A model generated the notes under the pieces. That model did not search any database, had not been told where the DNA came from, and was given only the letters and a program-made list of their open reading frames with translations. Made by a program: the position numbers and the translations under genes. 64,000 bases of DNA from Ditibartonella apis (GTDB taxonomy: Bacteria > Pseudomonadota > Alphaproteobacteria > Rhizobiales > Rhizobiaceae): contig NZ_LXYU01000001.1 in the NCBI RefSeq assembly GCF_001952075.1, forward strand, positions 248,001 through 312,000. The letters run 5' to 3'. Positions 35,562 through 45,116 of this stretch are shown in pieces (position 1 is the stretch's first letter; each line of letters starts with the position of its first letter).

Positions 35562-38051
35562 ATGAAGTGCTTACGTCTAAAACTTCACTCGAACTGGTTG
35601 GGAGCCACGGCACTCGCAGGAACCTTGGGAATTGGCATTTTTTCCCTGACAGCTATTCAACCGGTTACGGCACAATCGATTTTTCTTTCCGGCGGTGGTG
35701 GCGGCGGCGGGTCGCTAACCGGAAATGGTGGTTATGGTGCAGGTGCTCTTATTAGCGCGGAAAAGCCTGATATTCGCGGTCATGGTGGTCAAGGTTCGGG
35801 GGAAAACGGAGGTGCTGGTGGCGCTGGTGGCACTGGTGCCTCGGATTCGTATACAGGCAAAAACACGTTGACTGACGATCAGAAAAATGCGCTGGATGGC
35901 ATTAACTTTGGCGATATATCGTCAGGTAACGAATTCATACACAATCAAGGCGGCTCAGGAGCAGATGTTGGTGCCACTATAGAGAAGGATATCACTATAG
36001 AAAATATTATTCTTGAGGCCGGCGATGGAGGAAATCCTGCCTTATTACCAGACGGCCAGTCAGGAGCTGTAGGAGCTGGTGGACCAGGAGGGAACGTCCG
36101 TTTAAAGGGTTCCGACAAAAAAATCACAGTTACGAAAAGTATAAGTATTACAAGTGGAAAAACAGGCGGCAACGATCCAAACAAAAATAATGCCGGCGGT
36201 ATTGAATTCTTGGCGGGATCTGTAATTGTCGGCGGTAAGGATGTCTCTATCAACCTCACACGCCAAGACGGCGAGTTAAAATTTAAAACCAATCAACTAG
36301 ACGCGAGCAACGGTGATCTCACACTTAATCTTGACAACACCCAATCCTGGTCCCCACACACTAACACGGGTGTGACTTTCGGCGATCTAACAATCGGTAT
36401 GGGACGCAAATTAACGGTCATCGGAAATGGCGAATATTCTATTTCGTCACTGACAATCGGAAATAAAGTAGAAAGCCCAAACACCGAAGGTAGAGACGAG
36501 AGCGCTGTTATTCAACCTGCGAAATTTTCGCTTACCAAAGATCTGATTTTAGATTCAAATTCGAAATTAATTTTCTATCTCCCTGAAAATATTCAAAATG
36601 GCGATTCCTTATTGAAGATGACAGGTGATGGCAAAGTTTCAATCAATAATGCCGCAGTCGCGCTCAGACTTGCCGGCAACGATTTACGCCATTTGAGCCC
36701 GGGTGATCAGATCAGATTGATTGATGGTGACGTTATTGGAAATTCGTCAACGACAAACCAGACAGTTTCAAATGGTGCAAAAAATTGGAACTTTGATATT
36801 GCCACACAGAGAGAGAATCTGGTTGCCTCGCTTAAAGGGCCGACACCTCCTTCAAATACCGATGATGAAACGGGTAAGGGGAATAATTCGGGAATAAATG
36901 ATCAATCCGGAAGCAATAACGATTCGGGCAAAGATAATAATTCCGGAAAAGGTAATGATACCGATAGCGGTTCCAGCGACAACAGTTCGAATAACCAAAA
37001 TACCAATTCCGATAACAATAATCAGAATAATGCCAAAGGAGATAATGGAACCCAACCGAATCTTATCGGAAAAGATGATGGCAAGGGTAATATTTATACC
37101 GATAACTATGGTGCGGTAACAATTAATCGCGCCAAAGCCAATGCCTATTTCCAGAGCAACGCGGCAGCACTCAATGCTCTTAACTACGGTGCTGACCAGA
37201 TTGCTTCGATCGACGATTATGTTCTGCCGATGGAAGTCAAAAAATTCGGTCAAACTGTTGAAGGCGTTGTTTTCCTACAAGGCAGTGGTTTCCGGCAAAA
37301 AGTCGAAACGGGAAGCCATATCAAGAATGACGGCTACCATTTGATGGGCGGCGGTGGCATCCGTTATCATGAAGACCAGGGCAATCTTCTTGCCACCGTC
37401 TTTATCGAGCACGGCGATGGTGATTTTGATACCTACCATCAGAGTATTCATGGAAAAGGCGACTTCAGCTATACCGGCGGTGGCCTTTATACCAAACAGA
37501 CATGGGATAATGGTTGGTTTATCGACAGTTCGGGACGCGCCGGACGGGTTAAACGCGACTTCAAGAGTGGCGACATCGAAAATGGTGGCTTTGATGATAA
37601 AAGCTCCAACTATTACGGCTTCCATATCGGCGGCGGTAAGGAACTCGAAGTTTCGCCCGACAACAAACTTACTTTGAATGGTCGTTTGTTATGGACAAAA
37701 ATCGAGGATTTCTCGATATTGTCAAAGGCTCAAGAACATTTGGGCTTTGATAGTGCCCGCTCTGTTCGCACGCATTTGGGTGCCCGCCTTGACCATAAGG
37801 TTACGCAAGAGGCAAAACTTTATGCAGGTGCCGCATGGGAACAGGAACTTGATGGCGAGATCGAGGGAAAACTCGACAGTTATCGCGTCGATAAGCCTGA
37901 TTTTAGCGGTGCAAGTGCCGTCTTTGAAGTGGGCGGTAAATACGAGCAAAATCAGGGAATGCAAGGCTGGGTTGCCAATGCAGGCGTCAAAGGCGTTGCC
38001 GGCAAACGTGATGAAATTGCAGGTAAAGTCGGCGTCGGCTACCGCTGGTAA
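35562..38051 (+). CDS. Autotransporter (type Va) with Gly-rich passenger
   Basis: 829 residues from ATG 35562 (AAGGA nine bases upstream). Extended signal peptide ending near VTAQS; a strongly Gly-rich segment (~44-110, including seven Gly in a row); a beta-helix-like passenger to ~430 (SNGDLTLNLDN, KFSLTKDLILDSNSKLIFYLPE); a low-complexity Asn/Ser/Asp/Gly linker (~433-500); and a C-terminal beta-barrel from ~560 (GFRQKVETGSHIKNDGYHLMGGGGIRYH to GKVGVGYRW). It ends in Trp instead of the common Phe. Surface-displayed; adhesin or biofilm role is inference. Terminator follows. Confidence 0.85.
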   Translation: MKCLRLKLHSNWLGATALAGTLGIGIFSLTAIQPVTAQSIFLSGGGGGGGSLTGNGGYGAGALISAEKPDIRGHGGQGSGENGGAGGAGGTGASDSYTGKNTLTDDQKNALDGINFGDISSGNEFIHNQGGSGADVGATIEKDITIENIILEAGDGGNPALLPDGQSGAVGAGGPGGNVRLKGSDKKITVTKSISITSGKTGGNDPNKNNAGGIEFLAGSVIVGGKDVSINLTRQDGELKFKTNQLDASNGDLTLNLDNTQSWSPHTNTGVTFGDLTIGMGRKLTVIGNGEYSISSLTIGNKVESPNTEGRDESAVIQPAKFSLTKDLILDSNSKLIFYLPENIQNGDSLLKMTGDGKVSINNAAVALRLAGNDLRHLSPGDQIRLIDGDVIGNSSTTNQTVSNGAKNWNFDIATQRENLVASLKGPTPPSNTDDETGKGNNSGINDQSGSNNDSGKDNNSGKGNDTDSGSSDNSSNNQNTNSDNNNQNNAKGDNGTQPNLIGKDDGKGNIYTDNYGAVTINRAKANAYFQSNAAALNALNYGADQIASIDDYVLPMEVKKFGQTVEGVVFLQGSGFRQKVETGSHIKNDGYHLMGGGGIRYHEDQGNLLATVFIEHGDGDFDTYHQSIHGKGDFSYTGGGLYTKQTWDNGWFIDSSGRAGRVKRDFKSGDIENGGFDDKSSNYYGFHIGGGKELEVSPDNKLTLNGRLLWTKIEDFSILSKAQEHLGFDSARSVRTHLGARLDHKVTQEAKLYAGAAWEQELDGEIEGKLDSYRVDKPDFSGASAVFEVGGKYEQNQGMQGWVANAGVKGVAGKRDEIAGKVGVGYRW

Positions 38052-38086
38052 TCGTGACACCACTTATTCCTGAATTGATAATGAAG

Positions 38087-38128
38087 GTTGCGGCGCAAAT
38101 TTGTTTTATGATGCGTCGCAACTTTTTT
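38087..38128 (+). terminator. Terminator of the autotransporter gene
   Basis: GTTGCGGCGCA / TGCGTCGCAAC (one mismatch), 14-base loop, then TTTTTTATTG. Confidence 0.85.
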
Positions 38129-38195
38129 ATTGTCTTTGATAGATGAATTCGCCGTCGATTTTCGGTGTAAAGACCAGACTAAGAGTCGAATCCTT

Positions 38196-38245
38196 TTTAC
38201 TTACAGATTGCTTCTACAAATTTACTTACAGGTTGCTTCGCCAAA
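38196..38245. repeat. 25-bp near-perfect tandem repeat (two copies)
   Basis: Two adjacent 25-base units starting TTTACTTACA (38196-38220 and 38221-38245), differing at only a few positions, in the spacer between the autotransporter and rmuC. Confidence 0.85.
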
Positions 38246-38277
38246 TTGCATTTGTAACTACACGTTTTAACTTCAAA

Positions 38278-39468
38278 CTATTTTTGAATATCCAACCCCA
38301 GTTGCTGGGCGGACTTGGTTGGTGGCGTATCGGTTTTTGCAGGCTCCTTCAAATCGAGTTGTTCGATCCTGTCTCCACGATTTTTGATTTTTCCGGTCGT
38401 CGTAAGGATATCCTCGACATCTTTGGACGTGCTTTGAAAATGACTATGCAGTTTCTTCACCCGATCATCAAGGCGCACAACTTCTTCCATCAGGCGCCCG
38501 ACTTCGGTTTGTATCAAATGCGCTTGTTCCCGCATACGGGCATCTTTCATAATGGCTTGCACTACCTGAATCGATAACATCAGAAGAGATGGTGAAACAA
38601 TGATGACACGCGCGCGATTGGCTTTTTGAACGATTCCTTCAAAATCTTCATGAATTGTAGCGAAGATTGACTCCGAAGGCACAAACATGAAGGCCGTATC
38701 CTGCGTTTCTCCGGGGATTATATATTTTCCCGAAATGGCCTTGATATGTGTATCCATATCGGTCTGGAACTGGCGTTCGGCAGCCTGTTTTTCCTGAGGT
38801 GTCGGCGCTTCACGCATATTATTCCACGCTTCCAGCGGGAATTTTGCGTCGATAACCAATGACGGGGCATGATTTGGCATAAAGACCAAACAATCAGGCC
38901 GCGTTCCATTGGAAAGCGTTGCTTGAAAAGCATAGGCATTGGGCGGCAAGCCATCGGAAATAATGGCTTCCATTCTGCCCTGCCCGAATGCCCCGCGGGT
39001 TTGTTTGTTGCTCAAAATCGCCTGCAACTGCACAACTTGGCCGGCAAGCGACTGGATGTTGTTTTGTGCTGTGTCAATAACGGCCAACCTTTCCTGTAAT
39101 TTGGCAAGATTTTCATGCGTCGATTTTGTCTGCGCATTAATTGTCTGACCAAGATTGTTGCTCATGCCGGTCAATTGTTCGCGGATCGATTGATTGAGTT
39201 CGGCTTGCCTGCGGCCGAATATTTCAGCCATTGTTTGCATGCGGCCTTGCATTTCGGCTTGCGTTTTCAGAAGTTCGTTCATATGGATTTCGGCATCTCT
39301 CGCCCGTTCTGCAACCTGTGTATCAAGGACAGAGCGGCGCCGGTTGCCAATGATGATAACAATAATCATGACAACAAGCATGGCCGCAAGGATCATGAGC
39401 AGCCAGTCCATCATAGTGAAAGAAAAGCCGGCAACGGGAATGAGAGGATGAGACGACGAATCAAACAT
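38278..39468 (-). CDS. rmuC: DNA recombination protein RmuC
   Basis: 396 residues. An N-terminal membrane helix (~20-40, WLLMILAAMLVVMIIVII), a long coiled coil (~50-160, with many Gln/Glu), and the RmuC nuclease-like domain (~175-350: LVIDAKFPLEAWNNM, YIIPGETQDTAFMFVPSESIFATIHEDFEG, RVIIVSPSLLMLSIQVVQAI). The family limits recombination at inverted repeats; mechanism is not settled. The first 18 residues may be too long, since MMDWLL could be the true start. Divergent from def. Confidence 0.93.
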   Translation of the reverse strand: MFDSSSHPLIPVAGFSFTMMDWLLMILAAMLVVMIIVIIIGNRRRSVLDTQVAERARDAEIHMNELLKTQAEMQGRMQTMAEIFGRRQAELNQSIREQLTGMSNNLGQTINAQTKSTHENLAKLQERLAVIDTAQNNIQSLAGQVVQLQAILSNKQTRGAFGQGRMEAIISDGLPPNAYAFQATLSNGTRPDCLVFMPNHAPSLVIDAKFPLEAWNNMREAPTPQEKQAAERQFQTDMDTHIKAISGKYIIPGETQDTAFMFVPSESIFATIHEDFEGIVQKANRARVIIVSPSLLMLSIQVVQAIMKDARMREQAHLIQTEVGRLMEEVVRLDDRVKKLHSHFQSTSKDVEDILTTTGKIKNRGDRIEQLDLKEPAKTDTPPTKSAQQLGLDIQK

Positions 39469-39569
39469 TTTTCAAGATTAGCGGTTTTCCCGTCACAAAG
39501 CGATCAAAAGGCTGAGAAAATCAACAATATCGCATTGACGTACGAAATGTGATTGATTACCTCTTCTTT

Positions 39570-40100
39570 ATGTCGATAAAACCTTTAGTTATTCTCCCTG
39601 ATCCTATTTTGCGCAAAGTTTCGAAACCGATCGAGCGCGTTGATAAGCCATTGCAAAAATTGGCTGATGATATGTTGGAAACAATGTATGAAGCTCCCGG
39701 GATCGGACTGGCAGCAATACAGATCGGCGAGCCTTTACGTCTTTTGGTGATTGATGTTGCCGGTAAAGACGAACCCAAAGCCCCGCAAGTTTTCATCAAT
39801 CCGGAAATTTTATGGCAATCGGATGAACCCAACGTCTACGAAGAAGGCTGCCTTTCCATTCCCGACTATTATGCGGAAGTGGAGCGCCCGAAACGTGTAC
39901 GTGTGAGCTATCTTGATCGCGAGGGTAAAGAGAATGAAATCGAGGCCGATGGTTTGTTGGCAACCTGTTTGCAGCATGAAATCGACCATCTCAACGGCGT
40001 TCTGTTTATCGACCATATATCCAGATTGAAACGTGATATGGTCATCCGCAAATTTAAAAAATTGGCCAAAGAAAAAGCGCAAAGCGGAGCACGGTTATAA
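39570..40100 (+). CDS. def: Peptide deformylase
   Basis: 176 residues from ATG 39570 ([12 protein letters not shown], which matches the family start; a GTG at 39549 in frame would add seven residues). Removes the formyl group from new proteins. All three metal/active-site motifs are present: [10 protein letters not shown] near 47, EEGCLSIP near 95 and QHEIDHLNG near 138. Its stop overlaps the fmt start by one base (TAATG), so deformylase and formyltransferase are translated together. Confidence 0.97.
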   Translation: MSIKPLVILPDPILRKVSKPIERVDKPLQKLADDMLETMYEAPGIGLAAIQIGEPLRLLVIDVAGKDEPKAPQVFINPEILWQSDEPNVYEEGCLSIPDYYAEVERPKRVRVSYLDREGKENEIEADGLLATCLQHEIDHLNGVLFIDHISRLKRDMVIRKFKKLAKEKAQSGARL

Positions 40101-41029
40101 TGTCTTTGCGGCTTGCCTTTATGGGAACGCCGGAATTTTCGGTTCCCGTTCTTGAAGCACTTCATCAGGCAGGCCACGAGATTGTGGCTGTCTATAGCCA
40201 GCCGCCGCGTCCGGCTGGCCGGCGCGGATTGGAGCTTACCCCCACACCTGTTGCCTCTGCTGCCGAAAAACTCGGCATTGAAGTTCTTACTCCCAAAAGC
40301 TTGAAAGACCGGCAAGAACAGGAACGTTTTTCGTCATTCAAGCTTGATGCGGCGATTGTTGTGGCTTACGGGCTTTTATTGCCAAAAGCCATTCTTGGTG
40401 CACCGCGTTTTGGCTGTTTTAATGGTCATGCTTCGCTTTTGCCGCGTTGGCGTGGCGCTGCCCCCATTCAGCGGGCAATTATGGCTGGCGATAAAAAAAC
40501 CGGTATGATGATTATGAAAATGGATGAAGGACTTGATACCGGCCCTATCGCACTTTCAAAATCAATCGACATTGCCCCTGATATGACCGCAGGCGAACTT
40601 TACGACGAGTTGGAAAAAATTGCCGCCCCTCTCATGGTAAAAGCCATGGAAAAGCTGGAACAAGGTGATCTGACACTGACCCCTCAGAAATCGGAGGGGG
40701 AAACTTATGCCAAAAAAATCACCAAGGATGAAACCCGTATTGACTGGTCGAAACCGGCAAAAGAGTTGCAAAAACGTATATGTGGGCTTTCGCCTTTTCC
40801 TGGGAGCTGGTGCGAGATGGAAATTTCCGGTAAACGGGAACGGGTCAAGTTACTGAAAGCAACGCTTGTTGCAGGTTCTTCCCTTGGCGCAGGCCATATC
40901 GACCCTGAAACCTTGACAATCCATTGTGGCAAAGGGTGTTTACAAATTACGCGGCTGCAAAAAGCCGGTGGCAAGGCTATGGATGCGGAAACTTTTTTGC
41001 ATGGTTTTCATGTAACCAAAGTCTATTGA
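40100..41029 (+). CDS. fmt: Methionyl-tRNA formyltransferase
   Basis: 309 residues. Formylates Met-tRNA(fMet) with 10-formyl-THF. N-terminal motif [23 protein letters not shown]; catalytic residues in [24 protein letters not shown] (Asn, His) and [10 protein letters not shown] (Asp); C-terminal OB-like domain from ~205. The second motif reads [12 protein letters not shown], where the family usually has NxHxSLLPxxRG, so it is intact. Co-translated with def, and two bases from truA. Confidence 0.97.
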   Translation: MSLRLAFMGTPEFSVPVLEALHQAGHEIVAVYSQPPRPAGRRGLELTPTPVASAAEKLGIEVLTPKSLKDRQEQERFSSFKLDAAIVVAYGLLLPKAILGAPRFGCFNGHASLLPRWRGAAPIQRAIMAGDKKTGMMIMKMDEGLDTGPIALSKSIDIAPDMTAGELYDELEKIAAPLMVKAMEKLEQGDLTLTPQKSEGETYAKKITKDETRIDWSKPAKELQKRICGLSPFPGSWCEMEISGKRERVKLLKATLVAGSSLGAGHIDPETLTIHCGKGCLQITRLQKAGGKAMDAETFLHGFHVTKVY

Positions 41030-41030
41030 T

Positions 41031-41774
41031 ATGGCACGCTTCAAATTAACAATTGAATATGACGGGACGAATTATTGCGGGTGGCAACGACAGGATGGCT
41101 TAAGAACCGTTCAGGCGGCGATTGAAGAAGCCATCTTTGCTTTTACAGGCGAAAAAGTGACAATTTTTGGTGCCGGTCGTACCGACGCCGGTGTGCATGC
41201 GACAGGACAAGTTGCACATGTCGATCTTCAAAGAGATATGCGTGCCGACAAAGTACGAGATGCTATCAATGCACATCTGACCCTTAACAAAGAAAATGTT
41301 GCAATTTTGAAATCGGAAGAAGCCACCGCTGATTTCGACGCACGTTTCTCCGCCCGAAAACGCCATTATCATTTTGTCATCTTGAACAGACGCGCACCGG
41401 CGGTTCTTGAAGCAAACCGTGTTTGGTGGGTACCTAAAAAACTTGATGCGGAAAAAATGGATGAAGCGGCGAAGCGGCTTCTGGGGCTTCATGACTTTAC
41501 CACTTTTCGCTCGAGTGAATGTCAGGCAAAGAGCCCGGTAAAAACCCTTGACCAGCTTGATGTCAAACGTATCGGCGAAGAGATACATATTTATGCAAGT
41601 GCCCGTTCATTTCTTCATAACCAGATCCGGTCTTTTGCCGGCAGCTTGATGGAAGTCGGCATCGGTCGATGGAGTGCGGATGATCTTGAAGCTGCGCTTG
41701 ATGCCAAAGACCGTCGCCGTTGCGGTATGGTTGCTCCCCCGTCGGGACTTTATCTCACACAAGTGGATTATTAA
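41031..41774 (+). CDS. truA: tRNA pseudouridine(38-40) synthase
   Basis: 247 residues. Modifies U38-40 in the anticodon stem. Catalytic Asp in [17 protein letters not shown] near residue 52; also [10 protein letters not shown] near 110, [16 protein letters not shown], and [18 protein letters not shown] near 195. Last of the def-fmt-truA set, starting one base after the fmt stop. The 295-base spacer after it holds no supported gene. Confidence 0.97.
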   Translation: MARFKLTIEYDGTNYCGWQRQDGLRTVQAAIEEAIFAFTGEKVTIFGAGRTDAGVHATGQVAHVDLQRDMRADKVRDAINAHLTLNKENVAILKSEEATADFDARFSARKRHYHFVILNRRAPAVLEANRVWWVPKKLDAEKMDEAAKRLLGLHDFTTFRSSECQAKSPVKTLDQLDVKRIGEEIHIYASARSFLHNQIRSFAGSLMEVGIGRWSADDLEAALDAKDRRRCGMVAPPSGLYLTQVDY

Positions 41775-42069
41775 TTTTAACGGGTGGCGAAGCGGAATTC
41801 GAAATTCCGATAAAATATTATTATTCCCGATTTCCGAAAGAGTTCGGTTATTTTAAACAAAGTGCTGATATTTTTAGGCAAAAGAACCGAAAAGCCATTT
41901 TCTTTTTTGAAGATGAAGTTTTATAGTCATTTTATCGGGTGGTATTTTTGTGCCCTGCACAACGCGCTCAGAGGGTTTTTATTTTGGACAAAGCTTCCAG
42001 CCGCTTTCAATATCCGGTTTTTTAAAATCCGGTGTTTGAAAATGGTTGTTTATTGATAAGGGATTTATT

Positions 42070-43002
42070 GTGGCTCAAAAATCAAAAAAAACAAATCAGT
42101 CAAAACATGAAAAAGAAGATGTCGGCATCAAATTGACAGTCGCGGGGAAAAAGCGCGTTTTTGATATTAACGAACCGAAACTTCCCGAATGGATCCAGAA
42201 AAATGCTTTGACATCGGGAAACTATCCTTACGACAAAAAAATGCCCCGTAAGGAATATGAAGAGACATTGCAGGATCTGCAAATTGAGTTGGTCAAATTG
42301 CAATCCTGGCTTCTTGAAACGGGCGAACGGGTTGTTGCTTTGTTCGAAGGGCGAGATGCTGCCGGTAAAGGCGGGACGATTTTTACACTTCGCCAATATA
42401 TGAATCCGCGTACTGCGCGCAACGTTGCTTTGCCGAAGCCCGACGAAACAGAAAGTGGCCAATGGTACTTCCAGCGCTATGTGCGCCATTTTCCTACCCA
42501 TGGAGAATTCGTCACATTCGACCGCTCATGGTACAACCGCGCAGGCGTTGAAGCGGTTATGAAATTTGCAACCCCTGCACAAGTTGAAACATTTCTTGCA
42601 GAAGCGCCAACATTTGAAAAATTGATCGTTTCCGATGGTATCAGATTTTTCAAAATCTGGCTTGATATCGGGCAGGAAATGCAATTGAAGCGTTTTCATG
42701 AACGCCGTCATAGTCCGTTGAAACACTGGAAATTTTCCAAAATGGATGAAGCGGGAATTACCCTGTGGGATGATTACGGCAAAGCTGCCGATCGCATGAT
42801 CGAGCGCACCCACTCGGCTATGGCTCCTTGGACAATTGTCAAATCCAATGACAAAAGGCGTGCACGGCTTGCGGTAATCCGTCGTGTGCTTCTTTCTATT
42901 CCCTATGCCGACCGCAATATTTCGGCAATCGGTCCCGAAGACGAAAAAATTATCGGCGCAGGACCGGACTTCTTACGTAATGCCAGCGAGAACCTGATCT
43001 GA
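42070..43002 (+). CDS. ppk2: Polyphosphate kinase 2
   Basis: 310 residues from GTG 42070, with AAGGGA six bases upstream; the frame extends to TTG 42046, without a good ribosome site. PPK2 family, single-domain length: uses polyphosphate to phosphorylate nucleoside diphosphates or the reverse. Walker A FEGRDAAGKGGTI near 100; FDRSWYNRAGVE (Walker B area) near 158; lid-module Arg cluster FHERRHSPLKHWKFS near 215. Lys-rich N-terminus. Preference for ADP or GDP cannot be read. A terminator follows. Confidence 0.94.
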   Translation: MAQKSKKTNQSKHEKEDVGIKLTVAGKKRVFDINEPKLPEWIQKNALTSGNYPYDKKMPRKEYEETLQDLQIELVKLQSWLLETGERVVALFEGRDAAGKGGTIFTLRQYMNPRTARNVALPKPDETESGQWYFQRYVRHFPTHGEFVTFDRSWYNRAGVEAVMKFATPAQVETFLAEAPTFEKLIVSDGIRFFKIWLDIGQEMQLKRFHERRHSPLKHWKFSKMDEAGITLWDDYGKAADRMIERTHSAMAPWTIVKSNDKRRARLAVIRRVLLSIPYADRNISAIGPEDEKIIGAGPDFLRNASENLI

Positions 43003-43010
43003 ATAAAGCG

Positions 43011-43045
43011 GGATAGGTATTTACAAAACGATACCTATCCTTTTT
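43011..43045 (+). terminator. Terminator after ppk2
   Basis: Perfect 10-bp stem GGATAGGTAT / ATACCTATCC, ten-base loop, then TTTTT. Confidence 0.9.
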
Positions 43046-43074
43046 ACTGATATCGATACACAAATATTTATGCT

Positions 43075-43950
43075 ATGCGGATAACCGTCATGCTGCATCA
43101 CAAATTGTCTTTATCCGCGTTGGTTGCTTTTTCCTTTATCTCTCTTTATCCGACAACAAGTGAGGCTGTTGATCCATCAACATCGGGATTGCCGCATTTT
43201 TTTGATTCTCAGGAACGATTGAACCATCCCAATCTCGGAACCCTTCAGAGATTGCGATTTTTAACCACTGTCGATTTCCCGCCTTTCAATTTTATTGATA
43301 AAACAGGACGACTTTCCGGATATAATATTGACCTGTTACGTGCCATTTGCATGGAATTAAAACTGGAACAGGTTTGTGAAGTGGAGGCTGTTCCCTGGAA
43401 TGAACTGATCTCCCACATGAATGAACATGGCGGAGAGGCCATCATTGCCGGTATGAATGAAACACCGGAGACTGCCAAAAGCCTGATTTTCACACAAAGC
43501 TACCTGAGGTTTCCGGCTCGCTTTGTAAGCTCGGGAAATATTGCGCTTACCGAACCTGTCGAAAAAGACTTGAAGAAATACAAAATAGGCATTGTAAGCA
43601 AAAGTGCTCATGAAGCACTTTTTGCCGCCTATTTTCCGGAAGCGAAATGGCAGCCATTTGAAAATGATGAAAGTTTGCGGGCGGCGCTGAAAGCCAAAAA
43701 TATTGATCTCGCATTCGGCGACGGAATGGCGTTTTCCCAATGGTTGAATGATCGTCAATCGGAAAATTGTTGCCAATTTGTGGGTGGAGCATATATTGCC
43801 CCGCAATTTTTACAAAGCGGCCTTAGAATTGCCGTCTCAAAAGATAATCCCCAACTGGTTGAAGCATTGAACTATGCATTGAAATCACTGGAACGCAAAG
43901 GAAAGCTCACCGAGCTTTATCTGCGATATTTTCCCATCAGCTTTTACTGA
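43075..43950 (+). CDS. Periplasmic solute-binding protein, family 3
   Basis: 291 residues; signal peptide with possible cleavage near SEAVD (start could be ATG 43090). SBP_bac_3 pattern: LRFLTTVDFPPFNFIDKTGRLSGYNIDLLRAICMEL near 60-95, GMNETPETAKSLIFTQSYL near 125, and a C-terminal ALNYALKSLERKGKLTELYLRYF. Usually these bring polar amino acids to an ABC permease, but no permease or ATPase gene is near, so it is an orphan or serves a distant system. Convergent with the MDR reductase. Confidence 0.88.
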   Translation: MRITVMLHHKLSLSALVAFSFISLYPTTSEAVDPSTSGLPHFFDSQERLNHPNLGTLQRLRFLTTVDFPPFNFIDKTGRLSGYNIDLLRAICMELKLEQVCEVEAVPWNELISHMNEHGGEAIIAGMNETPETAKSLIFTQSYLRFPARFVSSGNIALTEPVEKDLKKYKIGIVSKSAHEALFAAYFPEAKWQPFENDESLRAALKAKNIDLAFGDGMAFSQWLNDRQSENCCQFVGGAYIAPQFLQSGLRIAVSKDNPQLVEALNYALKSLERKGKLTELYLRYFPISFY

Positions 43951-43994
43951 GAGCTCGCCAAAACAATTTTCCGACGAGCCCCCTATAGTTACAA

Positions 43995-45017
43995 TCACTG
44001 TAAACGGATAATGACTTTACCGAAATTTTTACCCTGAAGAAGGCCGATAAAAGCTTCCGGCGCATTTTCCAGACCTTCGATAATATCCTCACGATATTTG
44101 AGATGTCCCTGACGCAACCACTCTTGTGCCTGGACAATGAACTCGGGTCTTTGCTGTTCGAATTCCCGTTCAATAAAACCGCGAACGAGCATACTTTTTA
44201 TCAAAATCGCATTCATCAATTCCGGCAAACGGTCAACATCGTGTTTTACATTGTTAGAGCCGTTATATTGTGCAATCAAACCGCAAACAGGTATACGGGC
44301 AAAAGGATTTAAAAGGGGAAATACTGCATCCCACACCTTGCCGCCGACATTTTCATAATAAACGTCAATACCTTCCGGACAGGCCTTGGCAAGACGTTCG
44401 GCAAAATCGGTGCTCCTGTGGTCGAGCATGACATCAAATCCCAGCACATCGCGACCAAAAGCACATTTTTCCGGACCCCCGGCAATGCCGACCGCCTTGG
44501 CACCTGCGATTTTTGCAAGTTGCCCAACCATCGCACCGACAGTTCCCGTTGCTGCTGCGACAACCACTGTCTCGCCCTTTTTCGGTTTACCGATGTTGCG
44601 CATTCCGGCATAGGCAGTAAAACCCGGCATACCAAGAATGCCTAAAGCGGTTGATAATGGTGCGTCAAAATTATCCAGTTTTTTTAAGTTTTCACCTTTT
44701 TCAATGCTGTAACTTTTCCAGCCACTTGCCGAGAGAACCTTGTCGCCTTTCTTGAAATCTTTGTGGTTCGAGCTGACAACTTCCCCGACAGTTCCACCGA
44801 TCATGACATCACCGATTGCTACCGGCTTATCATAGGATGGCGCGTCCGACATACGTTGACGCATATAGGGATCCAATGAAAGATAAATGATCTTTATCAA
44901 CACTTCGCCATTCTTCGGTTCCGGCAATTTGACTGTTTCGAACGCAAAATTTTCTTTAACAGGCACTCCATGCGGGCGGGACGCGAGCACAACTTGTGTT
45001 GAACGGATTTCTTCCAT
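43995..45017 (-). CDS. NADP-dependent MDR oxidoreductase (PTGR/CurA-like)
   Basis: 340 residues from ATG 45017 (AAAGGA nine bases upstream; an in-frame ATG at 45035 is possible). Zinc-free medium-chain reductase: N-terminal GroES-like part with LSLDPYMRQRMSD, GGTVGEVVSSNH; cofactor motif VVVAAATGTVGAMVGQLAKIAGAK near 155; VYYENVGGKVWDAV near 225 and VRGFIEREF near 290. The family reduces alpha,beta-unsaturated ketones and aldehydes. Physiological substrate unknown; may be detoxifying. Confidence 0.92.
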   Translation of the reverse strand: MEEIRSTQVVLASRPHGVPVKENFAFETVKLPEPKNGEVLIKIIYLSLDPYMRQRMSDAPSYDKPVAIGDVMIGGTVGEVVSSNHKDFKKGDKVLSASGWKSYSIEKGENLKKLDNFDAPLSTALGILGMPGFTAYAGMRNIGKPKKGETVVVAAATGTVGAMVGQLAKIAGAKAVGIAGGPEKCAFGRDVLGFDVMLDHRSTDFAERLAKACPEGIDVYYENVGGKVWDAVFPLLNPFARIPVCGLIAQYNGSNNVKHDVDRLPELMNAILIKSMLVRGFIEREFEQQRPEFIVQAQEWLRQGHLKYREDIIEGLENAPEAFIGLLQGKNFGKVIIRLQ

Positions 45018-45116
45018 TACTGTTTTTCCTTTCATATTTTCCAATCAAAAGATGGACTGAAGAAAAGCAGCTGTCAACAAACGTAAAGTTGGAATTTCCC
45101 TAAGCCTTCACAAGAC

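Noticed and set aside
36852-37253. 133-codon Ile-rich frame antisense to the autotransporter linker
   Set aside because: Mirror of the Asn/Ser/Asp/Gly low-complexity repeats, not a membrane protein.
41775-42069. Small plus-strand frames between truA and ppk2
   Set aside because: Short, Phe-rich, without ribosome sites; judged non-coding.
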